Part shown: positions 20,502 to 32,078 of the stretch, one piece after another
Position numbering within the stretch: position 1 is the stretch's first letter
Layout of the letters: every line of letters starts with the position of its first letter
Assembly: GCA_963575745.1 (NCBI GenBank)
Contig: CAUYUJ010022043.1
Span: 1-64,000 of the forward strand
Length of the DNA: 64,000 nucleotides
Direction: 5' to 3'
Source: Prorocentrum cordatum
Lineage: Eukaryota; Sar; Dinophyceae; Prorocentrales; Prorocentraceae
The notes under the pieces: generated by a model
The model's input: the letters and a program-made list of their open reading frames with translations, nothing else
Database searches by the model: none
What the model was told of the DNA's origin: nothing
Position numbers and translations under genes: made by a program

Positions 20502-21079
20502 ACGTTGGTGCAATTTGGTCGCATTCCAACGTAAGCCGCACACAGAAAGTGCGCATTTTCAACGCGTGCTTCGTGGCCAAACTGACCTATGCATTGTTTG
20601 CTGCGTGTCTGAACCAAGCAGAACGCAGGAGAATAGATGGGTTTCAAGCCCAATGCCTTCGAAAGATTTATCGCGTCCCGCATTCTTACATTATCAGGAT
20701 CTCAAACAGCACCGTGCTAAGCATGGCTGGACAGCCGCCTCTGAGCGAGCAAATCTGTAAACAACAAATGATTTTCATGGGCAAGCTTGCTAGACGCCCT
20801 GGCACGGACCCCGTGCGTTTGTCTGTCTTTGAGCCTGATAGCTTTGACTTGCGAGCGCCATCTGGCCCTAGGAAGAGAGGCTGGCCCCGACAGAGCTGGG
20901 GGAACATGGTGATGAACAATTGTTTACGAGTGGCCGGCACGCCCGCTCGCCTGGCTGCGTACTTCCGCCCGGAGGGCGGTGCAGCGCGAGCGTGGGCGTC
21001 GGCAGTGCAATCGTGTCGCATTTGATGCATTTTCCACCTCTGCTAGCGCACTGTCTGGTGCAAGGCTTCTGACTTGACT
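20502..21079 (+). mobile_element. 5'-truncated LINE (L1 family), 578 bp, 12-bp target duplication
   Basis: Flanked by TGGTGTCCGACC at 20,490-20,501 and 21,080-21,091. It encodes the C-terminal part of a LINE ORF2 (to TGA at 21,023): VRIFNACFVAKLTYALFAAC, RKIYRVPHSYIIRISNSTVL and LARRPGTDPVRLSVFEP match the L1 ORF2 C-terminus at 27,950-28,479. Its 3' end (CTGGTGCAAGGCTTCTGACT) matches L1 near 28,530. Insertion split a linker of the CCAAGACGG repeat, so it is younger than that repeat. Confidence 0.88.
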
Positions 21080-21790
21080 TGGTGTCCGACCGCCCAAGAC
21101 GGCCCGAGAGGCCTCCAAGACAGCCCCAAGACAGCCCATGAGGCTGCCAAGACGGCCCCAGATCGGTCCAAGAGGACCCCAAGATCGCCCAAGCAGCCCT
21201 CAAGATGAGCCTAAAACGAGCTTAAAGCGCGTCCAGAAAAGGACTAAGACGGCCGAGAAAGGCGCCAAAGACAGCCTCCGAAGGCGTCAGACGGGCCAAG
21301 AGCCCTCCAAGACGGCCCAAGAGACACCAAGAAGCACCAAACTCCCAAGGAGGCTTCCAAGAGAGCTCCAAGAGGCCCTCGAAGAAAGCCCGAGGAGGCA
21401 AACAACATTGATTGTCTTCAGGTTTTTAATCGATGTTGAGGTTCTTGCCCGTTTCGGCTTCCGACCGCCAGAGACGAGCTAAGAGGCCTCCAAGATAGCT
21501 CCAAGACAGCCCACGAGGCCCCCAAGAGCGCCTCAAGTCGGCCCAGGATGGCCCCAAGAGGGTCTAAGAAGCTCCCGAGAGGGACCCACGACGGCCTTGA
21601 ATCGCTCCGAAAGTCGCCAAGACGGCCCCTAGAGGTCCTGAAGACGGCCTCCGAAAGTATCAGATGGGCCAAGAGCCCCCTAAGAAGGCCCAAGATGCCC
21701 CAAAAGGCCACCAAGACGCTCCAAGAGGCCCCCCAGAGGTCGCCAAGAGGTCGTCATGAGGCTCTCAAGAGCCTCCCAGGATGTCAGGAC
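21080..21790. repeat. CCAAGACGGCC-type repeat block 2
   Basis: Continuation of block 1 on the other side of the LINE insert, with a third linker at about 21,400-21,475 (CCCGTTTCGGCTTCCGACC). Confidence 0.88.
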
Positions 21791-21794
21791 AAGG

Positions 21795-22170
21795 GCGCCA
21801 AGAGACTTTCTCCTCGTCGTCCTCATGCCATACCTCTCCTCATCTCCTCATTCTCCTCCGCCGCCTCCCCTCGTCCCGCGCGGACGAAGATGGGGTCGAG
21901 ATCACGACATTCCCCAATTCAGACCATTCGCTGAACTGCCGCGGGGCGTGAACTCGACCTCATCCCTACCGCGCTGACGAAGACGAGGTCGAGTTCACGA
22001 CCCTCCCCAGTTCAGACCGCTCGTTGAACTGCCGCGGGGTGTAAACTCCACCTCCCCCTTGCCGCGCCCACGAAGACGAGGTCGATTTCACGACCCTCCC
22101 CAGATCAGACCGCTCGCTGAACTGCCGAGCTTCTGCGCCAAGATGTTTTCTCCTCCTCGTCCTCATGTCA
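21795..22170. repeat. 102-bp satellite array, locus 1, with flanking direct repeat
   Basis: About 2.5-3 units between 21,880 and 22,128, each with GAGGTCGAGTTCACGACC, CAGTTCAGACCGCTCGCTGA and GCGTGAACTCGACCTC; the first and third words form a dyad. A diverged direct repeat of about 37 bp (containing CTCCTCGTCGTCCTCATG) brackets the array at 21,795-21,831 and 22,134-22,170. Locus 2 is at 34,484-34,735. Confidence 0.88.
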
Positions 22171-24160
22171 TGGGTCCGTCGTGGCCCTTTGGATATGGCA
22201 GCAATTGTGTTGTATTTCCCGCCGCAGCCTCGGCACGCTCGTCTGGTCCCCCATTACAAAGAGACTGTCCGTATGCTGACACAGTGGTATGAGGGGGTCC
22301 TACAACAATTACCATGCAGATGTACGCCTTTGGTGTACGCTGACCTGAACGACGGCATGGGCATAAGCAAGATCTCGGGCCAGTGGCAGCGCGTAGAGTC
22401 GCAGTCGATGGGACCAGGCCGAGCTCGAGAGCAACGACGTGGGGGCGCTGGTGAAATGATGAGACTGGTGAACGAGCGCCACCACATGTACATGATGAAT
22501 TCTCGCAGCCAGACTTTAGAGCACACGTTCTACAACGCGTCTGGACACAGCAGTTGCATTGACTACCTTTTCATACCAGATGGCATGATTGATATGGCAC
22601 CGAAGTTTTCTCATTTGTTCAGCTTGGGAGCGGAGTTGCAGGCCTTCAAGGGGGCCCCGCCGAAGGACCACATCCCAGTCTACATGGAGCTACACGGCAT
22701 GCAGGCACTCTGCACGACGGAGACGCCGACACCAGAGCGCATGAGGTGGAATCAGGACGACCTTATGCAGTGTCTTCGACGAGGACATCGTCGAGTTGAG
22801 TTTCTTGAGAAGGTGGAAGCGCGCCTGCAGGAAGCGGAAGATACTTGGAGGGCCATGCTGACCGACGGGAGACCAGATGAAATTTTCCTTCACCTTGATG
22901 ATGTGCTGGTATCTATCGGGCAACAGATGTTTGGCCATGTTGTATCTAACGATCCCGCATATAGGCGTGCAGCGGCAGAGCGAACCGAGCTTCTGAAAGA
23001 ACGTGCTCGACTCCGACGGTCTCGACAGGACATGAACGAGGATTCCACAGAGCTGCACGAGTGCGAGGAGCAGCTGAAGAGGCTCAGTCAGCGTCTACGT
23101 CGAGAACGGCAGCAATTTGATCAGCAACGTCGTACCGCTCTATTGGATGAGACTGATGAGGCGTGACAGGCCCGACGCCTTGCAGAGGCGATGAGGCTTT
23201 CGAGGCAGGCGGCACGGTGCTGCTTCGGACCGAAGAGACGTGACGGGCGACTCCTGCGAGGTGGCTACTTTGCAGAGCAGGAGTTGCTCGACCACTGGGG
23301 CCAGAAGGGCAGGGGCGGGGGCATGTCGGTTCGTAAGATTATCTTCGAAGATTGGCTGAACGAATATCCACCCGGCCCCAACCCCTACATCACGCCCGAG
23401 GATTGCGAGCTCGCCCAGAAAGACAGGTGGAGAATCCAGAAGTACTTTAGGAGTGCCAGTAAGAGACGCATGGTGCCATCAGGGACCCCGCCAGCTGAGG
23501 TTTGGTTGCTTTGTATGGACCCAGAGGCCAACATGGACACCAAGGGGCATGGGGTAGGTTACGAGCAGGTAGTCCCTGAGATGAAGCTGTTTGGGAAGAT
23601 TCTGGAAGGAGGCCTACGGATAGTTCGGGCTACGAATCGGACCCCGCTTCGGTGGCACATCAGTTCTGGAGCACAACTTCGAAAAAACGCCAAGCCAGGA
23701 CCCACGGGCCGCAGGACGGTCCATGTACTGCCGACAGTTGGGAAAGCTTTTTACTCAGGCCTTCGTCGGGTTCCTCTCATGGTCACGGAGCACGGCTTTT
23801 GCAAAGGTAGACGTCGTGAAGGAGCTATTTTAGTTGCACAGCTCCTCTGCTGGCGCCTTCGACGCGCTGGACATTCGTTCGCGTTCACTTTTAAGGACAT
23901 GTCCAACGCTTTCGCCAGCGGGGACTGGGGAGAACTTGACCAGACGGTAGAGCTCCACGCAGAACCTCAGGATGTAGATTTGTGTGTTCAACGTTTTCGA
24001 TGCAGTGTGATCTGGCTAGAGACCTTGGAGGTGGGATGTATATCAAGACGGGGGAAGGAGGGGCGATGGGAGATCCGTTTGTCGTGGAGCTCTTTCGGGG
24101 AACCTTTTCTCGACCCATCCTGCAGTGGCTTCGTCGTCTTAGAGATTTGGATAAGTCTGG
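22165..24160 (+). pseudogene. LINE H ORF2, 5' part: endonuclease and N-terminal reverse transcriptase
   Basis: EEP-type endonuclease C-terminal half: VYADLNDGMG, SCIDYLFIPDG and KDHIPVYMELH are the usual DLN, IDY and DH signatures. A coiled linker rich in Arg/Glu follows, an in-frame TGA at 23,164, then reverse-transcriptase parts (HGFCKGRRREGAILVAQLL, FKDMSNAFASGDW) and, after a frameshift near 23,980, the motif-B region (GAMGDPFVVELFRGTF). The 5' end is missing. Motif C (YADD) is found only at 28,610, after element L1, so L1 split this element. Confidence 0.8.
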
Positions 24161-24279
24161 CTCAAGGTTACCAAGACACTGTGTGGCGGCATCCTTGTTT
24201 TGATATTACCCTTGCTGGGAATTTCTCCACAGTCTTCCCGCTTATTTATCTACAAGCTTTCCCTTACCCGCAGCTTGCG

Positions 24280-25356
24280 ATGGCTGGTACGAGCTCTCGG
24301 GTGGCAGGGACACCTGTTCGAGGAGTGCTTGAACGCGACGTTCGACAACGTCTGTTCAGTCCGCTACACGAAATAGACGACTTGCCCACAGGCGCGGAGG
24401 TTCATCATCTTGAGACCCCGAATACTCCGGCGGATGCTCGCCCACCAGCGCTTCATGAGATCGCGAAGCTGCTCAGGGAGGAGGTGCAGCCACTGAGGAC
24501 GGCAATGACCAACCTCGAGAGCCAGTTCACGCAGCTGAGCGGGGCGCTTGGGACGAGGATGAGTTCAGCGGAGGAGCGGATCGGGAGTACGGAGGAGAGA
24601 ATGGAGGAGGTGGAGATGCGCATCACGAATCTCGAGAACACCATGGACCTGGCCGAAACACCCCGCTCCAACCAGAGCGCCAACGACGACGTGATGAACA
24701 AGATCCAGGAGTTGGAGGCGCAACTGTCCATGCTGAAGGTCGCTGGCCAGAGTACCCCGGACTCCCAGGAGACGGACAAGACCATGGTGCTCGGGGGCTT
24801 GCAGACGCTCGTGGACCTAGACTCCGCGAAGGGGTGGGTACATGACAAAGTGTGGGAACTGTACGCGCCGCAGCCGGAAGAAATATACACCAAGGGGGAG
24901 TTTCAGGGGATTATCTTTGCGAAGTTCGGTACCATCGGAGACCGTGATGCAGCAGTTAAGGCCTTTCGGAAAGCGAGTTTCAAGGAGGGGGGAAATACAG
25001 TCTGGGCAAAACACGACCAACCATTACAGAAGCGTGTCGTCACCTCCATCGTGTTCGGAGTGAAACACTTATTGAAGAACTGGGGATATGATGGCAAGGC
25101 CGTGTGGGCCGACCCAGGGGAAGGAAAAATATGGGTGGGCGAAGATATTGCCGTTGAAGTTTCTATCGACAATGGCAGTCTGAAGGTAGTTTACGGGTCT
25201 GGTTGGGAAACTTGGTTTACAGACGCAGAGTACCCCGACCTCACCAACCTCATCGCCCTGATGAAACGCAAGCTCGATAGTGCTCCGTCCAAGGGAGCAG
25301 GAAAGAGCGGGGCCAAGGGGAAGAGGAAGGGTAAAGGGGGAAAGGATGGAAAATGA
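24280..25356 (+). CDS. LINE L1 ORF1 protein (coiled coil plus RRM-like domain)
   Basis: 358 residues. LINE ORF1 proteins bind element RNA as trimers or multimers and act as chaperones. Visible here: N-terminal tail (MAGTSSRVAGTPVRG), coiled coil at about residues 58-150 with heptads (LREEVQPLRTAMTNLESQF, MEEVEMRITNLENTMD), an RRM-like segment at about 167-235 (KTMVLGGLQTL ... GIIFAKFGTIGDRDAAVKAF) and a Lys/Gly-rich tail (KGAGKSGAKGKRKGKGG). The ATG at 24,280 is chosen because the upstream frame belongs to LINE H. The stop TGA overlaps ATGATG and is the only thing separating it from ORF2 in the same frame. Confidence 0.8.
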   Translation: MAGTSSRVAGTPVRGVLERDVRQRLFSPLHEIDDLPTGAEVHHLETPNTPADARPPALHEIAKLLREEVQPLRTAMTNLESQFTQLSGALGTRMSSAEERIGSTEERMEEVEMRITNLENTMDLAETPRSNQSANDDVMNKIQELEAQLSMLKVAGQSTPDSQETDKTMVLGGLQTLVDLDSAKGWVHDKVWELYAPQPEEIYTKGEFQGIIFAKFGTIGDRDAAVKAFRKASFKEGGNTVWAKHDQPLQKRVVTSIVFGVKHLLKNWGYDGKAVWADPGEGKIWVGEDIAVEVSIDNGSLKVVYGSGWETWFTDAEYPDLTNLIALMKRKLDSAPSKGAGKSGAKGKRKGKGGKDGK

Positions 25357-28300
25357 TGGGGCCAGCGGTGCGAGAGCAGAGAGGTTTCACACGAGTGCCG
25401 CAGGGAGCCGACGCCGAAGCGCGACGATCCCATACGAGGCCCTCACACACCATCAAGCAGGAGCCGTCGTGACGACAAAGCCGCACTACCGCTACTTGCT
25501 GTCCGGGGACGTCGTTTACGACCCACGAGAGAAGAATTCGCTATTGCAACATGGAACATCGAAGGATACACTGAGTCGAAACAAATCGAGATAGAAGCTG
25601 CTATGAAAAAATCCGGCATACTTCTATTATGCATTCAAGAAACGTGGATACCTAAATCCGACACGTTTATCACGGAGTCCAGTTTCCTTGTGATCATGTC
25701 GGGCGGCAAGGGGGGCACGGAGGAGGAGGACAGGGCAGGAGTCGGTTTCATCGTCGACCCTGGTCTCAGGCAATCTATAGTTGGATTCTGTCAGGCTTCT
25801 GACCGGATGGCGTCTTTGAAATTGCGTGTGCCGGGTGGGAAGGCGGTGGTGTTCTCCGCTTATGCTCCTCATTATGGGTACGACTATCCAAAGCGACAGG
25901 GCTTCTACCATGACTTGGGAGAGTTCGTCACTTCCCGTTCATCGCACGGCCCCAAGCTGATTTTCGGCGATTTCAACGCAAAGCTGTACGACACGTTCGA
26001 CGATGAAGGCCTCATTGTGGGCCCTTACTTCTTCAGGCACCCGGGCCACAGTTGTAAGGAAGATGCCAACAGGTATCTGTTGGTTGAAATGTGCTCACAA
26101 TTATCGATGTGCCTCGCCAATACCTTCTTCCAGTCGTCGCAAGAGCAGTTGGCAACGAGCTACAACGTCGGCTGCCGGGCAGGGAGCCGCGTGGACTGGC
26201 GCACGCACTCCCAGATAGATTACGTGGTCTGTGAGCAATCATGGGCTCATAACGTTACCGGTGTGTCTGTATTGTCGGACGTTCCTGTGTCCTCGCACCA
26301 TTTCTTGGTGAAGGCCGGCGTCCGCATGAACGTGGAGAAGGCTTTGACGGAAGAGCCCAAACGCCAGCCTGATGTTAGTCAACTCCGGGACTACGCTTCG
26401 CAGCAACGTTTCGTTAACGTGTTAGTTGATTATTTGGACAGTTTCCAGGAGGCGGCGCCCGGCAGTAATGACGTGAACCTTGCATGGTGCCAACTTGTCG
26501 ATGGCTTCCGGAATGCATCAGACGTCGTTTTGCCAGCGCAACCGAGAAGGCCGCGGAAACCTTGGATCCGACCTCGCACTCTCGAGCTCATCGAGCGGCG
26601 CTCCACGGCAAGGAGACTAGGGAAAATAGAAGAGGAGCGAGTCCTTGTGAAACATATTAAGTCAGCAGTGGCGCAGGATAGAGCGGCTTGGCTGGATGAG
26701 TTGACAGCCGACGGAGACTGGGGCCAAATACGGAGGCTCCGAAAGGGCGCTTCCCGACAGCAGGGGAGGCTCAGAAGTTCCTGAGGGGAGATGGTGGACA
26801 CCGATTGCCGGGCCGACACGCTTGCTGAGCACCTGGAGCGGGTGCAATGGGCAGTGCGGCCGACGAGCGCTATGCCGACGGACGCCCTCTACGAGACCGA
26901 GTTAAACGTAAACCTTGGCGCCATCACGGAAGACGAGGTACATCGTGCAGCCCGCACCCTTAAGCCCGGAAAAGCTGGAGGGCTCGACGATTTGCCGCCA
27001 GAGTTTTGGAGGACAGCCACGGAGGATGGATCTACGGCGCTTTCGTGGGTTACGCGTTTCTGCAACATTGTCTGGGAGAGTGGGCAAGTGCCTGATGACT
27101 GGCATAAGTCACGAGTGCGGATGATCTATAAAAAGGGGGACCCTGCAGAATGCGATAACTATAGACCAATCAGCTTATTACCAATTGGTTACAAAATGTT
27201 TGCGATTGTGTTGTTACGGCGGCTGAAGCACGCGGGGGCTGAAGACAGAATCTGGCAGACACAGTTTGGCTTTCGATCTAAACGTGGCACGGCCGACGCA
27301 GTGTTTCTAGCCCGCAGGGTCCTTGAGGACGCATCGAGCACCCGAGATGGCAAAGTTTATTTCCTGGCGCTGGATTGGGCGAAAGCTTTCGATTCGGTGT
27401 CGCCCGCTGCTTTAGCATCCTCCCTGCGTAGATTCGGTTGTCCGTGCCGTTTCGTGCAGATGGTTTCGGCAATTTACGAGAGGCGGGCATTCATCGTTGC
27501 GGATTTTGGATCCAACTCTCACGAGCGACCTCAACACTATGGAATATGTCAGGGATGCCCTCTGTCACCGTTTCTGTTCACCATCGTGATGACAACGTTA
27601 TTGGCTGACTCCCATGCGGAGCTTCACCGGCGCGTCGGGCCACAAACAGCAACGCAGTTGGTCCGGGACTTGGTATATGCAGACGACGCTCTTTTGATCG
27701 ACAGCGACTCTTTGGTAGTGCAGGAGTTGATGAATTGCATCGAGGGTTGTGGGGCGCACTACGGCCTGAGCTTCAATTGGGGCAAGCTCGAACTCATGAG
27801 AGTCAGGGCAAACGGCGACATCTACAACAATGCCGGAGAGCCGATCGCAAGCAAGAGCTCCATCATATACCTCGGCACGTCATTGTCGGCAGACGGGCGG
27901 ATCGGATCTGAGCTAAGCCGCAGACTAGGAGCAGCAACTCAAGATTTTAAGGTGTTGCATTCGATTTGGTCACATGCAAGAATGAGCAGGCGTCGTAAAA
28001 TACACATTTTCAACGCTTGCATTGTTTCTAAACTAATGTACGCGCTCTTTGCCGCATGCTTAAATAAAGCGGAGCGGCAGAGGCTGGATGCTTTCCAGAA
28101 CCGCTGCCTCCGGAGAATCTGCCGAATTCCTCATGCGTATTATAGTAGGGTTTCTAATGCGGCCGTTCTCAACATTGCTGGGGAAGATAAGCTCAGCACC
28201 CACCTCGCCAGAAGACAGATGGTTTTCATGGGGCAGCTGGTGAGGCGACCCGGCAGCGACCCAGTCCGACGCTCGGTGTTCGAACCGGGAACCTTGGACT

Positions 28301-28479
28301 TGCGTAAGCCTGCCGGAGCGAGGAGGCGAGGCAGGCCTCGCCAAACTTGGGGGCACCTTGTGTTGAAGAATGCACTACAAGTGGCGGGCTCCCATGCGCG
28401 ACTCGCTGACTACTTCCGCCAAGACGGCGGTGCAGCTCGCGAGTGGGAGCGCGTAGTTAAGGTTTGGCCACACAGCTAA
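25357..28479 (+). pseudogene. LINE L1 ORF2: EEP endonuclease and reverse transcriptase
   Basis: Open from 25,357 without an ATG before 25,603. Endonuclease motifs: IATWNIEGYTES, CIQETW, IFGDFNAKL, SQIDYVVCE, VSSHHFLV. A single in-frame TGA at 26,782 lies between endonuclease and reverse transcriptase. Reverse transcriptase motifs: KPGKAGGLDDLPPEFW, YRPISLLPIGYKMF, LALDWAKAFDSVSP, ICQGCPLSPFLFTIV, LVYADDALLID. The C-terminal part has RRKIHIFNACIVSKLMYALF and RRGRPRQTWGHLVLKNAL. Apart from the TGA, the frame is intact for over 1,000 codons, so this is a young copy. The first Met at 25,603 would lose the catalytic WN, so translation probably starts upstream by reinitiation or readthrough. Confidence 0.85.
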
Positions 28480-28553
28480 AGGCTTGTTGGCTTCGTTTTG
28501 TTTTTCTCTTTGCTCACGCACCGACTGGTGCAAGGCTTACCTGACCTGACCTG

Positions 28554-28897
28554 CTGCCGGGCTGGTTGCTCGTTGGCGAGATGTACGTGCTGACGTCGGT
28601 TGCTGCCTTTATGCCGACGATATCTTCCGAGCTCACGTGGCCCAACCTCACGGTACCGTGGGCAGTTTTTTTCGGGTCCTGAAGCAAGCTGACGCGGCCC
28701 TCTCGGAGGAGTTGGATGCGATTGGGCACGCCCAAAACATCGGGAAGCAGGAGGTTCAGCTTTGCTTTCAGGGACCTGGGGCCTTACAGTGTCAACAGTG
28801 GGCGAGGGGTCAGGGTCGAAAACAACTTGCAGGAGATCTTCAGGAGCATGTTCGGTACCTGGGCCCCAAAATTAATATGCTGTTATCTTCTTCAGTG
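28554..28897 (+). pseudogene. LINE H ORF2, middle part with the YADD box
   Basis: Reads DVGCCLYADDIFRAHVA, ADAALSEELDAIGHAQNIGK and HVRYLGPKIN, i.e. reverse-transcriptase motifs C, D and E following the motif-B part at 24,100. The frame runs to the L2 insertion at 28,897 and resumes in the same frame at 32,079. Confidence 0.8.
28884..28897 (+). repeat. Left target-site duplication of LINE L2
   Basis: TATCTTCTTCAGTG; the identical 14-mer is at 32,065-32,078. Both sit in the reading frame of LINE H. Confidence 0.9.
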
Positions 28898-31800
28898 ACG
28901 GGGAAGTGACGGGGCCCGGAGGGCGAGGACACAGTTTCACCTGATGATTTTTCAGCGCCGTCGGCATGCCCACACCCACGTTCAGCCTCTGGTGCACAAA
29001 GCCGGCACATCACAGTTGCTACGTGGAATGTTACCGGCCTGACCGATGAGAAGCTTTACACGCTTTGCCAAGCAATGCGTGCTTGGAGTATTGATTTTCT
29101 CTGCCTTCAGGAGACATGGACTTCGAAAGCAGAATATTATACGAGTAACGGCTACCGTGTTATTTTGTCGGGCTCGGAGAACGCAGACGACGAGACCAAA
29201 TCTAAGTCAGGAGTGGGATTCATCATAGCACCTCGCGCGGCTTCTTGCATATGTGGTTTTTTGCAGTACTCCGACCGCCTCGCGTGCTTGAAAATCCGTG
29301 GGGCCAAAGGCAAGCACGCGCTCTTCGCGGGCTACGCCCCGCACAACCTCCGACCATTGCCAGAAAGATTGCATTTTTATCTTGAGCTGGAAAAGGTTGT
29401 CAAAAGTGTATCTGTGAACGGACTCAAATTTATCTGTGGAGATTTTAACGCACGGCTTGGTCAGCAACGACGTGGTGAAGAGCACGTGATTGGATTGCAT
29501 ACGTTCGGATCCGAAGCAATGCACAAAGTGGAGTGTCCGAACCGCGATCTCTTGATGGAGTTCTGCACAGTGCAGCAGTACAGCATCAGCAACACGTTTC
29601 ACAACGTTCCAGAAGAGCAACTGGTTACCTACATGGAGCCGGGCACCCAGCCCAATGACGACATCCAGTCGAACAAATTCGCCTTGCTTGATTTGCTTCT
29701 CGTGCCGAGCGCGAATGCCGACCGAGTGCTGTCTGTTGCGAGCCGGCGCGAAGTAGCATTGGCTACACGGCACTTCTTGGTACGCTGCGAGCTCGACATC
29801 AGCATAGACGTATCTCAACCACGCCGACAGAATAGAGGAAAACAACGAAGCAGTTTGCAGAGCCCTGGCACGAGACAGCAATTTGTTACGGTATTTTTGG
29901 ACAATTTGCACCAAACCCAGGACGCCACAGATGTAGTCGAGGACACGTGGAAAGACATCTCAAGAGCAATGGGGGCTGCCGCCGAGAGCTTACCAGATGA
30001 ACCACCCAAGCCCAGGCGACCTTGGATCAGCGACCGGACCGTGCAGCTTATTAAAGAAAGATCGCAAGCCAGAGTCGATGGGAACGCCATGGTCGAGAAG
30101 GAAAAGCACAAGGCCGTGCGGAAGGCAGCGCGGCAGGATAAGGCGAAGTGGCTGGAGGACTCCGTGGCGACGGGGGCCTGGAAAGATATTCGGAACATCC
30201 GGAAGCCACAATTAGCTAAGCAGGGCCGGCTGCGGAATTTGCAAGGAGAGCTGGTGTGCAGTGAAGACCGGGCGGACACCATGGCAACGTACCTCGAGAA
30301 AATACAATGGGGCGTGCGACCAGCCACTGTAACTGACGAGCCGGCTCTTGGAGACACGCTGCCAGTCAAGCTGACCAATTTCACGGAGGATGAAGTCAAA
30401 GCTTGTTTGCGGAAGTTGCACGATGGCAAAGCTCCTGGGCCAGACGACACGCCGCCAGAATATTGGAAGGTACTCGCGGACAGCTCCGAAGCCCTGCAGC
30501 GCATCACGGATTTCGCTAACCATTGCTGGCAAGACAGGAAAGTACCGCAGGAATGGCACAAAGCGCGGGTAACAACTATACACAAAAAAGGAAGAACAGA
30601 CGATTGCGCAAACTACCGGCCAATCAGCTTGCTTGTTATTGGATACAAAGTTTTTGCATCATTACTGCACCGGCGCCTGGTGGATGCAGGGGCGGAGTCC
30701 AGGTTGACGGGGTCTCAATTCGGTTTCAGATCAAAGCACGGGACACAAGAAGCTATTTTTACACTCCGTAGGCGCATCGACTTGGAGCTTGGAACATCGA
30801 GGGGTAATTTGTTTGCATTGGCCTTGGATTGGAAAAAGGCGTTTGACTCCATTAACCCTTCAGCTATGCTGCGAGGCCTTCGGCGCTTCGGCTTGCCAGA
30901 GCACGTGGTGGAAGTACTCTGCCAGATACACCCTGCTACTGCACGAGTGCGCCTAGGTGATGCAAGGTCCGGCTTTTCGAGGTACGAGATCGGCTTTTCG
31001 AGGTACGAGATTGCGGAATGACTTCGTCGTCGAGGCCACAGCTGTCCGGGATATCGCAAGGATGCCCCTTGTCACCGTTCCTGTTCGTCATGACAATGAC
31101 AATAATAATCGAAGACGCTGCCGCGCAACTTTCCGAAGAGCACCGCAAATTATGGGAACGAGGGTCATTATCAGTCTTGCTGTACGCGGACGACACTCTG
31201 ATTTTGGGAAGGACCAAAGAGGGTGTAGAACAACTACTTGCCGCTGTACAAAATGCTGGAAGATGTTATGGTATGGAGTTGCACCCTGACAAATTCCAAC
31301 TACTCCAAGTCAGATGCGTTCAGAACGTTCAAGACACACAAGGTGTGATCATACCGGCCCAGGAAGACATGATTTATTTGGGAGCTTTGATTTCTGGGGC
31401 GGGGGACGCGAGCAAAGAACTCTCCAGGCGTATTGGCGCAGCCCGGGCGGATTTCGACAAGCTTTCTATAATATGGCGACATTCAAATCTTAGCCGCCGT
31501 CGAAAAATCGAGGTTTACAAGGCGGTGGTCCTTAGCAAGTTGACGTACGGATTATCAACATTGTGGTTGAATGCCGCCGGCAGGAGACGTCTGGACGGTT
31601 TTCATTGCCGGTGCCTCCGCGCGATCTGGGGGATCGCGCCAGCTTATATTTCAAGAGTGAGCAATGCAACTGTCTTGGACACGACCGGGCAATCCCTCCT
31701 ATCAGAGACTGTAGCTCGACAGCAGCTCCTCTTGCTAGGTAAAGCCGCCAGGTCACCGGAAGGGAGCCCCCTAAGAGAGGTCACCTTCTGCCCTGGATCT

Positions 31801-32064
31801 TTCCGGCGAGCTTCAGACAGGTATGTAAAGAAAGTTGGCAGGCCGCGCGCGGACTGGACGTCCCAGGTGCTACGCGTCGCTTGCAAAGCGGCAGGCGGCA
31901 TAGCCAATTTGACCCCACTCCTGACCAGCGAAGTTTCTTGGCGGCACTTTGTCCGCACAGCTAAGCTGTCAACATAGCGCAACGTAGCCCGACTGTATTA
32001 TTTAATCTGCAATCTTTCCCATCCAGTGTCCTACGCACCTCCGGGTGTATGACTTCTTGCTTGC
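28898..32064 (+). mobile_element. LINE L2, 5'-truncated, inserted in LINE H
   Basis: A 3,167-bp insert between the two 14-bp duplications. Removing it and one duplication restores the LINE H frame. It carries ORF2 only; no ORF1 is present. The 3' end lacks a poly(A) tail. Confidence 0.9.
29009..31977 (+). pseudogene. LINE L2 ORF2: EEP endonuclease and reverse transcriptase
   Basis: Endonuclease motifs: VATWNVTGLTDEK, CLQETW, FICGDFNARLG, LATRHFLV. Reverse transcriptase motifs: GKAPGPDDTPPEYW, YRPISLLVIGYKVF, LALDWKKAFDSINP, ISQGCPLSPFLFVM, VLLYADDTLILG, with the C-terminal RRRKIEVYKAVVLSKLTYGL. A 21-bp tandem duplication (CGGCTTTTCGAGGTACGAGA word, 30,970-31,011) and a one-base shift near 31,012 break the frame between motifs A and B. 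First in-frame ATG is 29,075, but homology begins about 22 codons earlier. Closely related to L1 ORF2, which carries an in-frame TGA at a place where L2 has Gln. Confidence 0.85.
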
Positions 32065-32078
32065 TATCTTCTTCAGTG
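32065..32078 (+). repeat. Right target-site duplication of LINE L2
   Basis: TATCTTCTTCAGTG, identical to 28,884-28,897. Confidence 0.9.

Larger units (their letters stand above)
24161..28553 (+). mobile_element. LINE L1, nearly full-length, inserted in LINE H
   Basis: Contains ORF1 (24,280-25,356), ORF2 (25,357-28,479) and a 3' tail ending in TGACCTGACCTG at about 28,553. It separates reverse-transcriptase motif B of LINE H from motif C. The left edge is uncertain (24,150-24,280), and I could not find a target-site duplication. Confidence 0.78.

Noticed and set aside
19861-21790. CRISPR-like array in the CCAAGACGG blocks
   Set aside because: Repeats are 10-11 bp, degenerate and not separated by unique spacers of constant length; the genome is eukaryotic.
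24151-24166. A fourth spliced-leader relict (GTCTGGCTCAAG)
   Set aside because: Only the last nine bases agree with the leader; the upstream part does not match and no gene start follows at the expected distance.
28540-28580. Target-site duplication for LINE L1
   Set aside because: I compared the sequence after the TGACCTG tail with 24,100-24,290 and found no convincing match; the left boundary remains open.
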